Source: Gammaproteobacteria bacterium HGW-Gammaproteobacteria-15 | GTDB taxonomy: Bacteria; Pseudomonadota; Gammaproteobacteria; Enterobacterales; Alteromonadaceae | Reading direction: 5' to 3' | NCBI GenBank assembly: GCA_002840125.1 | Contig: PGZF01000003.1 | Coordinates: forward strand, 434,001-498,000 | DNA length: 64,000 bases | Shown: positions 37,579 through 47,239 of the stretch, piece by piece | Numbering within the stretch: the stretch's first letter is position 1 | Layout of the letters: each line of letters opens with the position of its first letter | The notes under the pieces: generated by a model | What the model was told of the DNA's origin: nothing | Seen by the model: only the letters and a program-made list of their open reading frames with translations | The model's database searches: none | Program-made: the position numbers and the translations under genes

Positions 37579-39654
37579 ATGTCAAATCTTGACCCCGTGG
37601 TACAAATTGGAAACTGGTATTATCAGGTGATCTATGGTCAGCTGTGGCCGGTTGATGCCACTGGTGCAGACGATATGGTCCGGCTAGAACCGCGTTTACA
37701 TAGCCTGCTTAATTACTTTTTACTGCATCCCGGTATCTTGTTGGCCAAAGATACACTGATTGAAAAAGTCTGGCCTGAAGATGAAGGCACTGATGCCGCC
37801 GTGATGCGTGCTGTCGGAGCATTGCGTAAAGTACTTGGCGACGATGTGCGGGCGCCAAGCTATATAGAGACAGCATCAAAAAAAGGTTATCGCTGGCTGG
37901 CGACTATTACACCGGCCAAGTTGCAGGATATTGCCGCTGTCAGCGCAGAGGATGTTACTGTTAATGCTGTAACGGCTGAGATGGGGCCTGATATAAAACT
38001 GCGTTCAGCCTGGCGCTTTATTGCTGGCACTGCGACAGCGGTAATTGTTGGCTGTGCCAGCCTGGCATACGTACTGGCAACCTACACCTCAACGCCGTTG
38101 ATAAAATTACCTGATACCATTACCCCCATTAGTGCGTTAAGCGGGCAGGAATATTGGCCGGTATTAACACCAGATAATTCGCATGTGTTGTACCAGCATA
38201 AAGCTGTAGACAGTAGTTTATTTAACTGGAGCTTGCAGAACCTGACAGACCTTAGGGTTGAGCACATGCCACCAAAATACCGCCAGTTGTCCCAGGCGCT
38301 GTGGCTGGACGCTGAGCACATCATTTTCCGTGCCGAAAACATCGACGGTGGTTGCTACTTTTATCGTCAACATATAAAACCGGCAACAAAACCTGAGCTA
38401 CTTTGGCCTTGTCAGAAAGTGCTGCCTCAGGGCGCGGCGGTGTGGCAGCAAAAGTTGCTTTGGCTGGATATCGATACTGATACAAATCAGCTGCAGCTTT
38501 GGAGTGCTTTACCCGGACAGGCCGCTGAGCTGTTGTTGTCACAGGATAATCGCTGGCGCGATATTTCGTATATGTTAATTCGTAATGATACCTTGTACTT
38601 TGTTGCCCAGCAGACGGCCAATCAGTCAGTTTTGCTGCAGTTAACCTTGCCAGATGGTAAGTTTGAGAAGCTACTGGATTTTCCTTATGTTATTACTCAG
38701 TTTAGCTGGTGGGATGAGCGGCAATTGTTGTTATCTGCCGGGCAGCAGGAGTTACAGATTGTTTCGTTAAAATCAAATAGCAGGCAGGGTTTGGGGCCAA
38801 TGACACGCGAGCTGACTCAGGCATCACGTTACCCTGGGCAGGTGCTGGCAACCCAGTTTTTAGATTACACCACCGATATCCTCCGGGTGATGGATAGCCC
38901 GGAAATAAGCGGTGGTGTAAAGTTACTGCCGTGGCATGTCAGTAACCGCAGCGAGCGTTTACTCGCAGTGAGTGACACCGGTCAGGCGGCTTTTGTATCA
39001 GAACGTGCCGGACATAGCCAAATCTGGCTGGCGCAAGAGCGTGATAGTACACAGATCACCCGCTTTACAGAGCAACAACATGTGCAGCAATTGTTATGGC
39101 ATCAACAGCAGTTACTGGTGCTAATTAATACCAGCCTGTATCAGCTTGACCTGGCATCAGGCCAGCTACAACTGTATCACGATGTAGCATCAGCAGGGCG
39201 TTACGCCAGTTGCCACGGCACGTTGTACTGGACAGCCCTGACAGCAGATGGCTGGATGCTGATGAGCGAAAAAGGTAATAAACCAGACCTGGTTATGTCT
39301 GGTGTTACAGATGTACGCTGTGGCCCGCAACAGGGCTTAGTCCTGCAGTTTGCTAATACTGCAAACCTGGCTTTATTAACATCTGCACAGGAACTGATTA
39401 GCTTACCGGTACAAATTGACTGGCGTAGTAGCAGTGGTGAACAATGGTTTACTGATAATACGGGTGTTTACTGGCTGGCAGATAACAATACGGCAGTTTA
39501 TCGTTTTGACTGGTTGTCACAGCAAGTGAATGTTTTACTGATCACTGAGCAGGAAATGCCGGTGGCAATTTACAGCAATGGCCGTGGCCTTGGCTATATC
39601 GTACGGCAACGGCCGTACGATACCGATATTGTCTGGTTGCAAAACCGCCGTTAA
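37579..39654 (+). CDS. Membrane-anchored winged-helix regulator (ToxR/CadC type), second of two
   Basis: 691 residues with the same plan as the upstream regulator: an N-terminal OmpR/PhoB-type winged helix (about 10-110, ending in [16 protein letters not shown]), a transmembrane segment at about 146-168, and a large periplasmic region probably forming a beta-propeller, though its blade motifs are more worn ([12 protein letters not shown]). The two proteins look like diverged paralogues. It has its own promoter-like element. The stop overlaps the convergent hemL stop by 4 bp. Confidence 0.83.
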   Translation: MSNLDPVVQIGNWYYQVIYGQLWPVDATGADDMVRLEPRLHSLLNYFLLHPGILLAKDTLIEKVWPEDEGTDAAVMRAVGALRKVLGDDVRAPSYIETASKKGYRWLATITPAKLQDIAAVSAEDVTVNAVTAEMGPDIKLRSAWRFIAGTATAVIVGCASLAYVLATYTSTPLIKLPDTITPISALSGQEYWPVLTPDNSHVLYQHKAVDSSLFNWSLQNLTDLRVEHMPPKYRQLSQALWLDAEHIIFRAENIDGGCYFYRQHIKPATKPELLWPCQKVLPQGAAVWQQKLLWLDIDTDTNQLQLWSALPGQAAELLLSQDNRWRDISYMLIRNDTLYFVAQQTANQSVLLQLTLPDGKFEKLLDFPYVITQFSWWDERQLLLSAGQQELQIVSLKSNSRQGLGPMTRELTQASRYPGQVLATQFLDYTTDILRVMDSPEISGGVKLLPWHVSNRSERLLAVSDTGQAAFVSERAGHSQIWLAQERDSTQITRFTEQQHVQQLLWHQQQLLVLINTSLYQLDLASGQLQLYHDVASAGRYASCHGTLYWTALTADGWMLMSEKGNKPDLVMSGVTDVRCGPQQGLVLQFANTANLALLTSAQELISLPVQIDWRSSSGEQWFTDNTGVYWLADNNTAVYRFDWLSQQVNVLLITEQEMPVAIYSNGRGLGYIVRQRPYDTDIVWLQNRR

Positions 39655-40931
39655 AGCTGTTTAAAGCTCTGCTCTGCTGCTGCTATGGTTTGTGCCAGGT
39701 CAGTGTCACTATGTGCCAGTGACAAAAATCCGGCTTCATAAGCTGAAGGGGCCAGATAAATGCCTTGCTGTAACATCAGGTGGAAGAAGCGTTTAAAGGC
39801 TTCTGTATCACACTGTGTTGCCTGGGCAAAGTTTGTCACAGTCGTTTCTTTGCTGAAGAACAAACCAAACATACCACCCACCTGATTGGTCGTCAGCGGC
39901 ACACCATGTTTTGCGGCGGCTGCGCTGATGCCATTAATTAGCTGAGTCGTTTTAGCGGTTAAGGCCTCATAAACGCCAGGTTTACTGATCTCGGTCAAAG
40001 CTGCCAGGCCTGCAGCCATAGCAATGGGGTTACCGGATAAAGTACCGGCCTGATACACCGGCCCCAGCGGCGCGATATGCTGCATAATCTCGCGCTTACC
40101 ACCAAAGGCGCCTACCGGCATGCCGCCACCGATAATTTTACCTAAGGTAGTTAAATCCGGTTTTACGTTGTACACCGCCTGGGCGCCGCCCAGTGCCACG
40201 CGAAAACCGGTCATCACTTCGTCGAATATCAGCACTGCGCCGTATTGATCACACAGTTGGCGCAGGCCTTGTAAAAAACCGGCTGCAGGTGGAATACAGT
40301 TCATATTGCCAGCTACCGGCTCAACAATAATACAGGCGATATCGTCGCCGTGCTGCGCAAATAACTGTGCTAACTGCGGCAGATTATTAAACTCGCTGGT
40401 TAACGTGTATTTGGCAAAATCTGCCGGCACGCCCGGCGAGTTTGGTACACCAAGCGTCAGTGCGCCTGAACCGGCCTTTACCAGCAGTGAGTCAGCATGG
40501 CCATGGTAGCAACCTTCAAATTTAACAATGGTATTGCGGCCGGTATAGCCACGCGCCAAGCGAATGGCGCTCATGGTGGCTTCAGTGCCTGAGCTAACCA
40601 TCCGCAGCATTTCCATCGACGGCACCAGTTTACTCACCAGCTCAGCCATGGTCACTTCAGCCGGGCAGGGCGCGCCAAAGCTTAAGCCTTTGGCGGCGGC
40701 TTCAATAACAGCATTACGGATGGCCGGATGGTTATGGCCCAACAGCATCGGCCCCCAGGAGCCGATATAATCGATATAACGTTTGCCATCAACATCAAAC
40801 AGGTAAGCACCGTCGGCGCGGTCGATAAATACCGGTGTACCACCGACGCTTTTAAATGCGCGCACCGGTGAGTTTACACCGCCCGGGATAGTGTGCTGGG
40901 CACGTTGGAACAGTTCTGCAGATAAAGACAT
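39651..40931 (-). CDS. hemL: Glutamate-1-semialdehyde 2,1-aminomutase
   Basis: 426 residues (E. coli 426). A PLP enzyme that makes 5-aminolevulinate from glutamate-1-semialdehyde in the C5 tetrapyrrole route. PLP Lys is in [31 protein letters not shown] and [19 protein letters not shown] are family-typical. It follows pyrB by 43 bp on the same strand and overlaps the second regulator at its 3' end by 4 bp. Confidence 0.97.
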   Translation of the reverse strand: MSLSAELFQRAQHTIPGGVNSPVRAFKSVGGTPVFIDRADGAYLFDVDGKRYIDYIGSWGPMLLGHNHPAIRNAVIEAAAKGLSFGAPCPAEVTMAELVSKLVPSMEMLRMVSSGTEATMSAIRLARGYTGRNTIVKFEGCYHGHADSLLVKAGSGALTLGVPNSPGVPADFAKYTLTSEFNNLPQLAQLFAQHGDDIACIIVEPVAGNMNCIPPAAGFLQGLRQLCDQYGAVLIFDEVMTGFRVALGGAQAVYNVKPDLTTLGKIIGGGMPVGAFGGKREIMQHIAPLGPVYQAGTLSGNPIAMAAGLAALTEISKPGVYEALTAKTTQLINGISAAAAKHGVPLTTNQVGGMFGLFFSKETTVTNFAQATQCDTEAFKRFFHLMLQQGIYLAPSAYEAGFLSLAHSDTDLAQTIAAAEQSFKQL

Positions 40932-40974
40932 AAATCAGTTTCCGATAAATAAATTGAAACAGCTACACGCTGTA

Positions 40975-41988
40975 TTAGCCACTGTGCTTGTTGCTATACC
41001 AGGGCACAGCGCATTCGTAGTTGGTAATAATTCCTTCAACGCCCAGCGTTAAAGCAAATAAAGCCATTCGTACCAGAATGCCGTTATCTGCCTGGCGGAA
41101 AATAGCCAGATTGGGGTTCAGGTTTAAGTCGTTGTCCAGCTCGTTGGCTTCAATGCGCGAGTCACGCGGCAGCGGGTGCATAATTACGGTGTTGGATTTA
41201 CAGTAGCGGGTATAAATCTCCTGGTTTAAACGAAACTTGCCGCGGTATAAATTGGCTTCTGTTTTTGACGGAAAGCGCTCTTCCTGAATACGGGTCTGGT
41301 AGACAATATCGGCATTCAGGTTGCCCTCAAGCACATCGGTAATATTCACCTGATGGCCGGCATTTTCAATGGCACTGACAATGTCGTCCGGCATGGCTAG
41401 CTCTTTGGGCGAAATAAGGGTAAAACGCAGGTTTTTATACAGCTTTAACAGCTTGGATAATGAGTGCACGGTGCGGCCAAATTTTAAGTCACCCACCATA
41501 GCGATATGCATACCATCAATGCTTTGGCCTGACGACGACAGCTCGCGCTCGATGGTGAATAAGTCCAGCAGTGCCTGAGTGGGATGCTCGTTGGCTCCAT
41601 CTCCGCCATTTAATACCGGCACGCGGCTGCCAAGGGCAAACTCCGCAACAGAGCCGGCTTGCGGATGGCGCATAGCAATAACATCGCTGTAGCTGCTGAT
41701 CACTCTTGCAGTATCAAACAGCGATTCGCCTTTAGATAATGCCGACGATTCCATACCGGTAGTCTCACGTACTTCACCACCGAGCAAATTAAACGCACAG
41801 CCAAAACTAACCCGGGTACGGGTACTGGGTTCAAAGAACAGGTTACCTAAAATAGCGCCTTCAAGTACCTTGGTGCGTTTTTGCCGGCTGGCATAAGGCT
41901 GCATGTTGCGGGCTATCTGAAAAACGTGCTGAATGGTGTCACGGTCAAACTGGCTTACCGAGAGGATGTGTTCGCCTTTAAAGCTCAT
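40975..41988 (-). CDS. pyrB: Aspartate carbamoyltransferase catalytic subunit
   Basis: 337 residues, longer than E. coli PyrB (311), as in Shewanella-type enzymes. It condenses carbamoyl phosphate and aspartate for pyrimidine synthesis. Active-site segments STRTRVSF, MRHPQ, HPTQALLDLFTI and MHPLPRDSRI are intact. No pyrI regulatory gene is adjacent. ATG 41988 is chosen; a GTG at 42006 would add six residues. Confidence 0.95.
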   Translation of the reverse strand: MSFKGEHILSVSQFDRDTIQHVFQIARNMQPYASRQKRTKVLEGAILGNLFFEPSTRTRVSFGCAFNLLGGEVRETTGMESSALSKGESLFDTARVISSYSDVIAMRHPQAGSVAEFALGSRVPVLNGGDGANEHPTQALLDLFTIERELSSSGQSIDGMHIAMVGDLKFGRTVHSLSKLLKLYKNLRFTLISPKELAMPDDIVSAIENAGHQVNITDVLEGNLNADIVYQTRIQEERFPSKTEANLYRGKFRLNQEIYTRYCKSNTVIMHPLPRDSRIEANELDNDLNLNPNLAIFRQADNGILVRMALFALTLGVEGIITNYECAVPWYSNKHSG

Positions 41989-42095
41989 AGTCAGTGCTCT
42001 TTTCACTAAGAATTAACCCGGGTCTGAACTGGCCCGGAACCGGCAGTAAACGGCGGCATTATACGCGAAAACACCAGTTAAAAGCGAATAAGCTG

Positions 42096-42527
42096 CTACA
42101 TGGGTTTTAAGTATGCCAGCAGGATAATTGCCAGTAAAACCAGCACCGGCACTTCATTAAAAAAGCGGTAAAAACGCGGGCTACGCCGGTTACGGTTGTG
42201 TTTAAAATCTGCCAGCAATTTAAAACAATAAGTATGATATCCATACAGCAACATCACCAATGGCAGTTTATAGTGCAGCCAGTGGCTGGCTTTAAACCAA
42301 GCTGCGCCGTAACTGTGAATAAGCAGTAAGCCAAACACTAGTGTAAGCAAGGCAAAAGGCGTGACAAAATAGAGTAAGCGCCGCTCCATCACTTTAAATT
42401 CGGCGTCGCAGTCCGGGCTTGTGGTGCCGGCGTGGTAAACAAATAAACGTGGCAGATAAAAGATACCGGCAAACCAGGCAACCATAAAAAACACGTGTAA
42501 GGCTTTGTATACAAGTATAAGCGTCAT
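42096..42527 (-). CDS. hemJ: Protoporphyrinogen IX oxidase HemJ
   Basis: 143 residues with four membrane spans. The N-terminus YKALHVFFMVAWFAGIFYLP with H11, followed by RLFVYH, is diagnostic of HemJ, which oxidises protoporphyrinogen IX in organisms lacking HemG or HemY. The ATG overlaps the ClC gene stop by 4 bp. hemL lies two genes downstream on the same strand, so two haem-pathway enzymes share this neighbourhood. Confidence 0.93.
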   Translation of the reverse strand: MTLILVYKALHVFFMVAWFAGIFYLPRLFVYHAGTTSPDCDAEFKVMERRLLYFVTPFALLTLVFGLLLIHSYGAAWFKASHWLHYKLPLVMLLYGYHTYCFKLLADFKHNRNRRSPRFYRFFNEVPVLVLLAIILLAYLKPM

Positions 42528-44242
42528 AATAAATTGTTCTGTTTTACCAATAAACTGCGCACCTGATCCCAGCGGATAATGCCGATCAGCTGTTGTGGTT
42601 CTTCTTCGCGATAAATATACACTGCGCCTTCGCGCTTATCTTCCAAAATAGCAAACACCTCGGCCATAGTAGCCTGATGCGTTAAGCCCTGTAACGGCAA
42701 GTACTGCACAGCGCTGGCACCTGTCATAGACAACTGAACATCATAACTTGCCAGCAAAAATGTGCTCTGAGCGCCCGTATCACGTTTTACCAGCAATTGA
42801 TGCGGTGGTTCCAGCTTATCCAGGGCCTGCAGCACGTGTTGCTCGTCCGGGTTATCAAGTAACTGATACTGATTATCCAACAGTGCCAGCACACCTACTT
42901 TTTGCAACACGTCATCAGCGGGCGACAGTTTATAAGGCATCTGTAGAAAATCGAGCTGCAGCAAAAAAATAGATTTGTTATTAAAAAACTGCACACCGGT
43001 AATATAAGCCGTGGTTATTACCACCATGGCGGGCACAATAATGCCGGGGTTATGCGCCAGCTCCATCACGGCTACCAGAGCAGCCAGTGGCGCATGCATG
43101 GTAGCGGCCATCAGCCCGGCCATACCCAGTACCGCATAAGTACCGGCAATACTGTTGTCACCGATAATGGCAGACGGAATAATAGCCAGCAAAGTACCCA
43201 ATACAATACCGATACCAAATACCGGGCCAATAACACCACCGGGCACACCCAGGCCTAAAGCGAATAAGGTTAGCAACATTTTGCCGACAAAAATGGTTAG
43301 CAACAGAGCTACGTCATTCGGTGCATTTACAGCGTAGTAAATAGCGCCGGTTTCAGAGCCCATTGCATGCGGAATAACATATCCCACGGCCGCAGTAAGC
43401 GCGCCCGCAAGACATAACCGCAGGAGCAAAGGCCAGTTTTTAAACAGCTTTATCAGGCGCATCATATTTTTGTTAAATACAAAGGCGATAGCGCCGAACA
43501 CAATGCCGCACAGCACCAGATAGGGTATATGCCAACTGCTGATAGAAACAATATTCAGTAGTGCCAGCTCTCTGTCGCTGCCAAACACCGTTTGCGTTAC
43601 CAGAGCACCCACCACAGAAGACAACATAATAGGAATAAACACATGCACGCGGTATTCACGTAGCACCACTTCCATCACAAAAATCACTGCTGCCAGTGGG
43701 GTATTAAACGAAGCGGAAATGCCAGCGGCGATGCCGCAGCCTGCCAGAATACGAATGCTGTTGTAAGGCAATTGCAGATATTTACCCAGGGTGCTGGCAC
43801 CATAAGCACCTAAATGCACAGAGGGGCCTTCACGACCAACAGAAAAACCACCGGCCAGCGCTAATATGCCACCAAAAAACTGGTTTAGGGTATTACGGGT
43901 TGGCATCATGCCGTATTTTAGCTTTATCCGATGGATAACAAAGGGAATGCCAAGACGGTAATGTTTATAGCCGGTGAGCCAGGCGATAAGGCCTATTAAT
44001 ACTGCAGCGCCAAGTGGTAGCATCCAGCGAATATCTGTACCAACAGTTGAAAAGTCGTCGGTACGATCTAAAAAAAAGCTTTGCAGGCCAATAATAGCTA
44101 AACGGAATAAAATAATCAGAATAGATGCCGCCAGCCCTCCCAGCATACCCAACACACAAAGCTGCAGTGAGGTTTGCGGTAATGCCAAACGACGTTGTAA
44201 AGACGGAAGCCAGATCTGCCAGCGCTGCATAAGCCATAACAC
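42524..44242 (-). CDS. ClC-family chloride transporter with C-terminal CBS region
   Basis: 572 residues. The membrane part (about 20-440) has the ClC anion-path motifs: GREGPS with the gating glutamate, a G-x-P segment at the start (RLGIPFV, in place of GSGIP), and GVPGGVIGPVFGIG. The last 120 residues include a CBS-like regulatory region (about 505-570). Probably a 2Cl-/H+ exchanger of the inner membrane; channel or exchanger cannot be settled here, though the E at VIFVMEVVLRE fits the proton glutamate of exchangers. Overlaps hemJ by 4 bp. Confidence 0.88.
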   Translation of the reverse strand: MLWLMQRWQIWLPSLQRRLALPQTSLQLCVLGMLGGLAASILIILFRLAIIGLQSFFLDRTDDFSTVGTDIRWMLPLGAAVLIGLIAWLTGYKHYRLGIPFVIHRIKLKYGMMPTRNTLNQFFGGILALAGGFSVGREGPSVHLGAYGASTLGKYLQLPYNSIRILAGCGIAAGISASFNTPLAAVIFVMEVVLREYRVHVFIPIMLSSVVGALVTQTVFGSDRELALLNIVSISSWHIPYLVLCGIVFGAIAFVFNKNMMRLIKLFKNWPLLLRLCLAGALTAAVGYVIPHAMGSETGAIYYAVNAPNDVALLLTIFVGKMLLTLFALGLGVPGGVIGPVFGIGIVLGTLLAIIPSAIIGDNSIAGTYAVLGMAGLMAATMHAPLAALVAVMELAHNPGIIVPAMVVITTAYITGVQFFNNKSIFLLQLDFLQMPYKLSPADDVLQKVGVLALLDNQYQLLDNPDEQHVLQALDKLEPPHQLLVKRDTGAQSTFLLASYDVQLSMTGASAVQYLPLQGLTHQATMAEVFAILEDKREGAVYIYREEEPQQLIGIIRWDQVRSLLVKQNNLL

Positions 44243-44332
44243 CCGTAATAGTTAATACAGAGTTTATCATAAGTTGCTGAGAAATCAGCTTTATTATCGA
44301 AGACGATAACTAATCTGCGCTGAATAGGGCTA

Positions 44333-44365
44333 ATACTTGAATAAATTAGTCAAGTATTAGATAAT
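44333..44365 (+). promoter_or_regulatory. erpA: erpA promoter with type 1 IscR-binding site
   Basis: Bases 44333-44357 match the 25-bp type 1 IscR consensus at 24 of 25 positions (ATACTTGA left arm, TCAAGTAT right arm; only position 9 differs). The arms extend to 11 bp of perfect symmetry (44330-44340 and 44350-44360). A sigma-70 promoter overlaps it: TTGAAT at 44337-44342, 17-bp spacer, GATAAT at 44360-44365. [2Fe-2S]-IscR bound here should repress erpA when Fe-S supply is sufficient, as for E. coli erpA. The IscR role is from known consensus. Confidence 0.82.
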
Positions 44366-44395
44366 TTGTCCCTTAGCTAAACCTGTGGAGTTGTT

Positions 44396-44737
44396 ATGTC
44401 AGAGCCAGCTGTACCAATTGAATTTACTGAAGCGGCAGCACGTAAAGTGGCGTTGCTGGTCAGTGAAGAGGAAAACCCTGAGCTAAAGCTACGGGTGTAT
44501 ATTACCGGTGGTGGTTGTTCTGGCTTTCAGTATGGTTTTACCTTCGATGAAAAAGTTAATGAAGGCGATTTCGTCGTAGAGAAGGAGGGTGTTGCCATGG
44601 TAGTAGACCCTATGAGCCTGCAGTATCTGATGGGCGGCGTGGTAGATTATACCGAAGGTTTGCAAGGTAGCCGCTTTATTGTACAAAACCCTAACGCTAC
44701 TACAACTTGTGGTTGTGGCTCGTCTTTCTCAGTGTAA
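44396..44737 (+). CDS. erpA: Iron-sulfur cluster insertion protein ErpA
   Basis: 113 residues (E. coli 114), an A-type carrier delivering Fe-S clusters to apoproteins, including enzymes of isoprenoid synthesis. The three cluster ligands are C41 ([11 protein letters not shown]), C105 and C107 ([10 protein letters not shown]). GGAG precedes ATG 44396. The upstream region carries an IscR site. Monocistronic: the next gene is on the other strand. Confidence 0.96.
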   Translation: MSEPAVPIEFTEAAARKVALLVSEEENPELKLRVYITGGGCSGFQYGFTFDEKVNEGDFVVEKEGVAMVVDPMSLQYLMGGVVDYTEGLQGSRFIVQNPNATTTCGCGSSFSV

Positions 44738-44787
44738 GCAGCAGTGGTTTTTGTAAAATAAAAACTACAAATTTGTATGTTATTTAA

Positions 44788-44815
44788 GCTACTGGCTCAG
44801 CGCTGAGTCAGTAGC
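44788..44815. repeat. 28-bp near-perfect palindrome between erpA and the 57-residue protein gene
   Basis: 14-bp arms meet without spacer (44788-44801 and 44802-44815), with a single mismatch that becomes a G-U pair in RNA. It lies 51 bp after erpA and covers the last codons and stop of the convergent small gene. A shared terminator is the simplest reading, but no T-tract follows on either strand. Confidence 0.5.
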
Positions 44816-44970
44816 ACAATGCCCCACAAAGCCAGTGCAATGCAGCCGTTAAAAGCAATAATGTAGGCAAAGCCTTTTTTACCCTGCCGGATAGTCCAGC
44901 CTGCTTGCTTTAGGTACCAGTACCAAAGTGCACACATCAATATTGGCATTAAAAAAAATAATTTTATCAT
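44797..44970 (-). CDS. Small two-span membrane protein (57 residues)
   Basis: An uninterrupted frame from ATG 44970 to TGA 44799-44797 encodes 57 residues: a hydrophobic N-terminal span (KLFFLMPILMCALWYWYL), a short basic loop (RQGKKG), then a second span (about 34-54). The hydrophobic-basic-hydrophobic plan and good codon use make it a likely real gene, similar in form to small conserved membrane proteins of Alteromonadales. The ribosome-binding site is weak (AGAGATAAAG). Function unknown. Confidence 0.6.
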   Translation of the reverse strand: MIKLFFLMPILMCALWYWYLKQAGWTIRQGKKGFAYIIAFNGCIALALWGIVLLTQR

Positions 44971-45219
44971 CTTTATCTCTGGTTGATACCTGGCATGGTT
45001 CTGCTTAGGTACACGTTGATTTGTTGCTGCAAATTACGCCATTTCTGGCACTGTAAAGTCGTAATACATATTTTAACAGTTGTGGCTGTACGCTTGTCGC
45101 ATCCTGTGGTTTAATTAACCGATTTTTATTGCTTATTGCGTTTGCAATAGGGTTTTGATTTTTTGCAGGAAGTATTTTTGACATAATAAAAGCGTAACAC
45201 GCTGGGAGAAGAAAAAAAC

Positions 45220-45462
45220 ATGAAAGGTACAAAAAGCGTAATTTCTGATGAAAATAAGCGTCTGTGTGTCTGGTTAAAACGGCAGCGTCAGGAAAAGGGC
45301 CATACTATGCGCAGCCTGTCTGAAATTTTGGGTACACCGCACTCTTTTATCGGTAAAGTAGAAAATCAGGAACGTCGTTTAGATGTGATTGAATACGTAC
45401 GTTACTGTCAGGCACTGGACGTTGACCCCACGGAAGGGTTAAAACAAGTATTATCAGCCTGA
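45220..45462 (+). CDS. Small helix-turn-helix transcriptional regulator
   Basis: 80 residues, essentially one HTH_XRE-like domain: MRSLSEILGTPHSFIGKVENQERRLDV covers the two DNA-binding helices (about 28-55). GGAGAAG precedes ATG 45220; a TTGACA-like -35 is present at 45178-45183 without a clear -10. Followed by a strong hairpin. Targets unknown. The 249-bp spacer upstream contains no other feature I can support. Confidence 0.8.
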   Translation: MKGTKSVISDENKRLCVWLKRQRQEKGHTMRSLSEILGTPHSFIGKVENQERRLDVIEYVRYCQALDVDPTEGLKQVLSA

Positions 45463-45481
45463 TCTATTGAGCTATGTCAGC

Positions 45482-45512
45482 AACGCCGCGCTACTGTGCG
45501 GCGTTCTGTTTT
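45482..45512 (+). terminator. Terminator after the HTH gene
   Basis: AACGCCGC (45482-45489) pairs with GCGGCGTT (45498-45505), 8-nt loop, then CTGTTTT. It overlaps the last codons of ampG on the other strand, so it may serve both convergent genes. Confidence 0.6.
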
Positions 45513-46834
45513 AAGCGCTCTGCGCGCGCCAGTAACACAATCAATACTAACGCCGGTATCCCCATCAGGGCAGTCATAACAAAAAACTGACTATATCCCA
45601 TCTGCTCTACCCATACCCCGGAAAAGCCACCGGTAAATTTAGGTAGTAACAACATCAGTGAGCTGAATATGGCATACTGGGTGGCGGTAAACGCCAGATT
45701 AACTAAAGAAGCTAAATAAGCAAGAAAAGCACTGGTAGCAATGCCTGCGCTTAAATTATCTGCTGAGATCACTAAGGTTAACCACACCAGATCATAGCCA
45801 ATCTGGCTTAATGCGGAAAACAGCAAATTAGTTACCGCACTTAACACCGCACCAATAAACAGGATTTTAATTATACCAAACTGATTAATCAGCACTCCGC
45901 CAAGGGCGGCGCCGATCAATGTCATAATAACACCATAGATCTTGGAAATGCTGGCAACCTCTTCTTTGCTATAGCCCATATCGACATAAAACGCATTTGC
46001 CATCACGCCCATTACAACGTCGCTCAGGCGATAACATGCAATCAGCGACAGTATCAGTATTGCATGCCATTTATAACGGCTGAAAAAGTCAATAAAGGGT
46101 GCAACCACAGCTTGTTTTAGCCAGGACAGAGTGCGCTGTAAGAAGGAGCCACTGGTATATTGTTGCTGCTGCAGGCCACTGACAGGTTCTTTGCTAAGTA
46201 AGGTGGTGATAATACCTGGCAGCATACATAACCCCATAACCAAATATGCCTGCTGCCAACCTGCTAAATCGTAACTACTGCCATCGGAGAAGATAGCAGC
46301 TAACCACAACGTACCCGCCGATGCCATAATCATTGCCAGCCTGTAGCCGGCAAGATAGGCAGCTGCCAGAGCGGCCTGCAGCTTTTCAGGTGCGCTTTCA
46401 ATACGGAAGGCATCAACATTAATATCTTGTGTTGCTGAAGCAAAAGCCAGCATGACAGCAAAAGCGGCCATCAGGGCTAAATCCTGCTGTGGGTCGGTTA
46501 ATGCCATACAGCAAACGGCAACCATTACACCAAGCTGGGATATCAGTAACCAGCTGCGTCGTCTGCCAAATTTTTGATGCAACAGCGGAATTTTCAGATG
46601 ATCAGCCAGCGGTGACCACAGCCATTTAATGGCGTATGCCATTGCCACCCAACTAAAATAACCAATATCAGCACGCGACACTTGCGCTTCACGTAACCAA
46701 AAAGATAGCACGCCAAAAACGAGCATTAACGGTAGGCCACTGGAAAAACCCAGTACAAAGATGCTCAGTACACGACGTTGGAAATAGATACTCAGGCCAG
46801 ACAGCCAGGCTAGGTAATAAGGCAAAACGGACAT
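45491..46834 (-). CDS. ampG: Muropeptide permease AmpG-like MFS transporter
   Basis: 447 residues with 12 or so membrane spans. The N-terminal LGFSSGLPLMLVFGVLSFWL, KWLWSPLADH and FGRRRSWLLISQ segments are those of AmpG, which imports anhydromuropeptides for recycling. E. coli AmpG is 491 residues, so the C-terminal extension spans are fewer here. yajG lies three genes upstream, an echo of the E. coli ampG-yajG neighbourhood. With mpl in the same window it fits a recycling route. Confidence 0.88.
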   Translation of the reverse strand: MSVLPYYLAWLSGLSIYFQRRVLSIFVLGFSSGLPLMLVFGVLSFWLREAQVSRADIGYFSWVAMAYAIKWLWSPLADHLKIPLLHQKFGRRRSWLLISQLGVMVAVCCMALTDPQQDLALMAAFAVMLAFASATQDINVDAFRIESAPEKLQAALAAAYLAGYRLAMIMASAGTLWLAAIFSDGSSYDLAGWQQAYLVMGLCMLPGIITTLLSKEPVSGLQQQQYTSGSFLQRTLSWLKQAVVAPFIDFFSRYKWHAILILSLIACYRLSDVVMGVMANAFYVDMGYSKEEVASISKIYGVIMTLIGAALGGVLINQFGIIKILFIGAVLSAVTNLLFSALSQIGYDLVWLTLVISADNLSAGIATSAFLAYLASLVNLAFTATQYAIFSSLMLLLPKFTGGFSGVWVEQMGYSQFFVMTALMGIPALVLIVLLARAERLKQNAAQ

Positions 46835-46915
46835 CCGCTAAAACACGCTTGTAGGCCTAGCTTACAGCGCGGATTATTCTGGTCAAGCTCTGTGAAGTAC
46901 TGAAAAGCAACCGGC

Positions 46916-47236
46916 CTAGGGCCTTATACCAACACAATCTGGTGGCGCCACGCCATAGCCCTTAAGATAACAGAGGCAGTCCTGAATATTGCGCCGCAAT
47001 AGTTTATCTTGTTGCAGTATGCTATCGGGCCAGAATTCTAACTGATGAATTAAATGCCAGAACACGCGTTCCCTGCTACTGCATGGTTGCTGCAGGGGGG
47101 CACTTAATTGTGCCCATTCTTCCAACGTATCCCAGATAAACAGGTGCAGCTCGCTGTGCGGCAAGCGGCCACGGAAGTAACGGGAAATGTAAAAAATCAG
47201 CTGTTGTGATTTTAGTTCGATAAAATGGTTTAACAT
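46916..47236 (-). CDS. Conserved-looking hypothetical protein of 106 residues
   Basis: A soluble, probably helical protein (LIFYISRYFRGRLPHSELH, WDTLEEWAQL, HLIHQLEFWPDSIL) with three Cys and many aromatics. No family recognised. The start ATG 47236 has AAGG 8 nt upstream, and that site lies inside a 12-bp inverted repeat, so translation may be controlled. Between the cyclophilin gene and ampG on the same strand. Confidence 0.65.
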   Translation of the reverse strand: MLNHFIELKSQQLIFYISRYFRGRLPHSELHLFIWDTLEEWAQLSAPLQQPCSSRERVFWHLIHQLEFWPDSILQQDKLLRRNIQDCLCYLKGYGVAPPDCVGIRP

Positions 47237-47239
47237 ATA

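Noticed and set aside
44738..44787. AT-rich inverted repeat after erpA as terminator
   Set aside because: Only A/T pairs with a weak stem; the 28-bp palindrome downstream is a better candidate.
45005..45232. Minus-strand frame of 75 codons before the HTH gene
   Set aside because: It overlaps the HTH start, has no ribosome-binding site and its composition is that of an AT-rich spacer.
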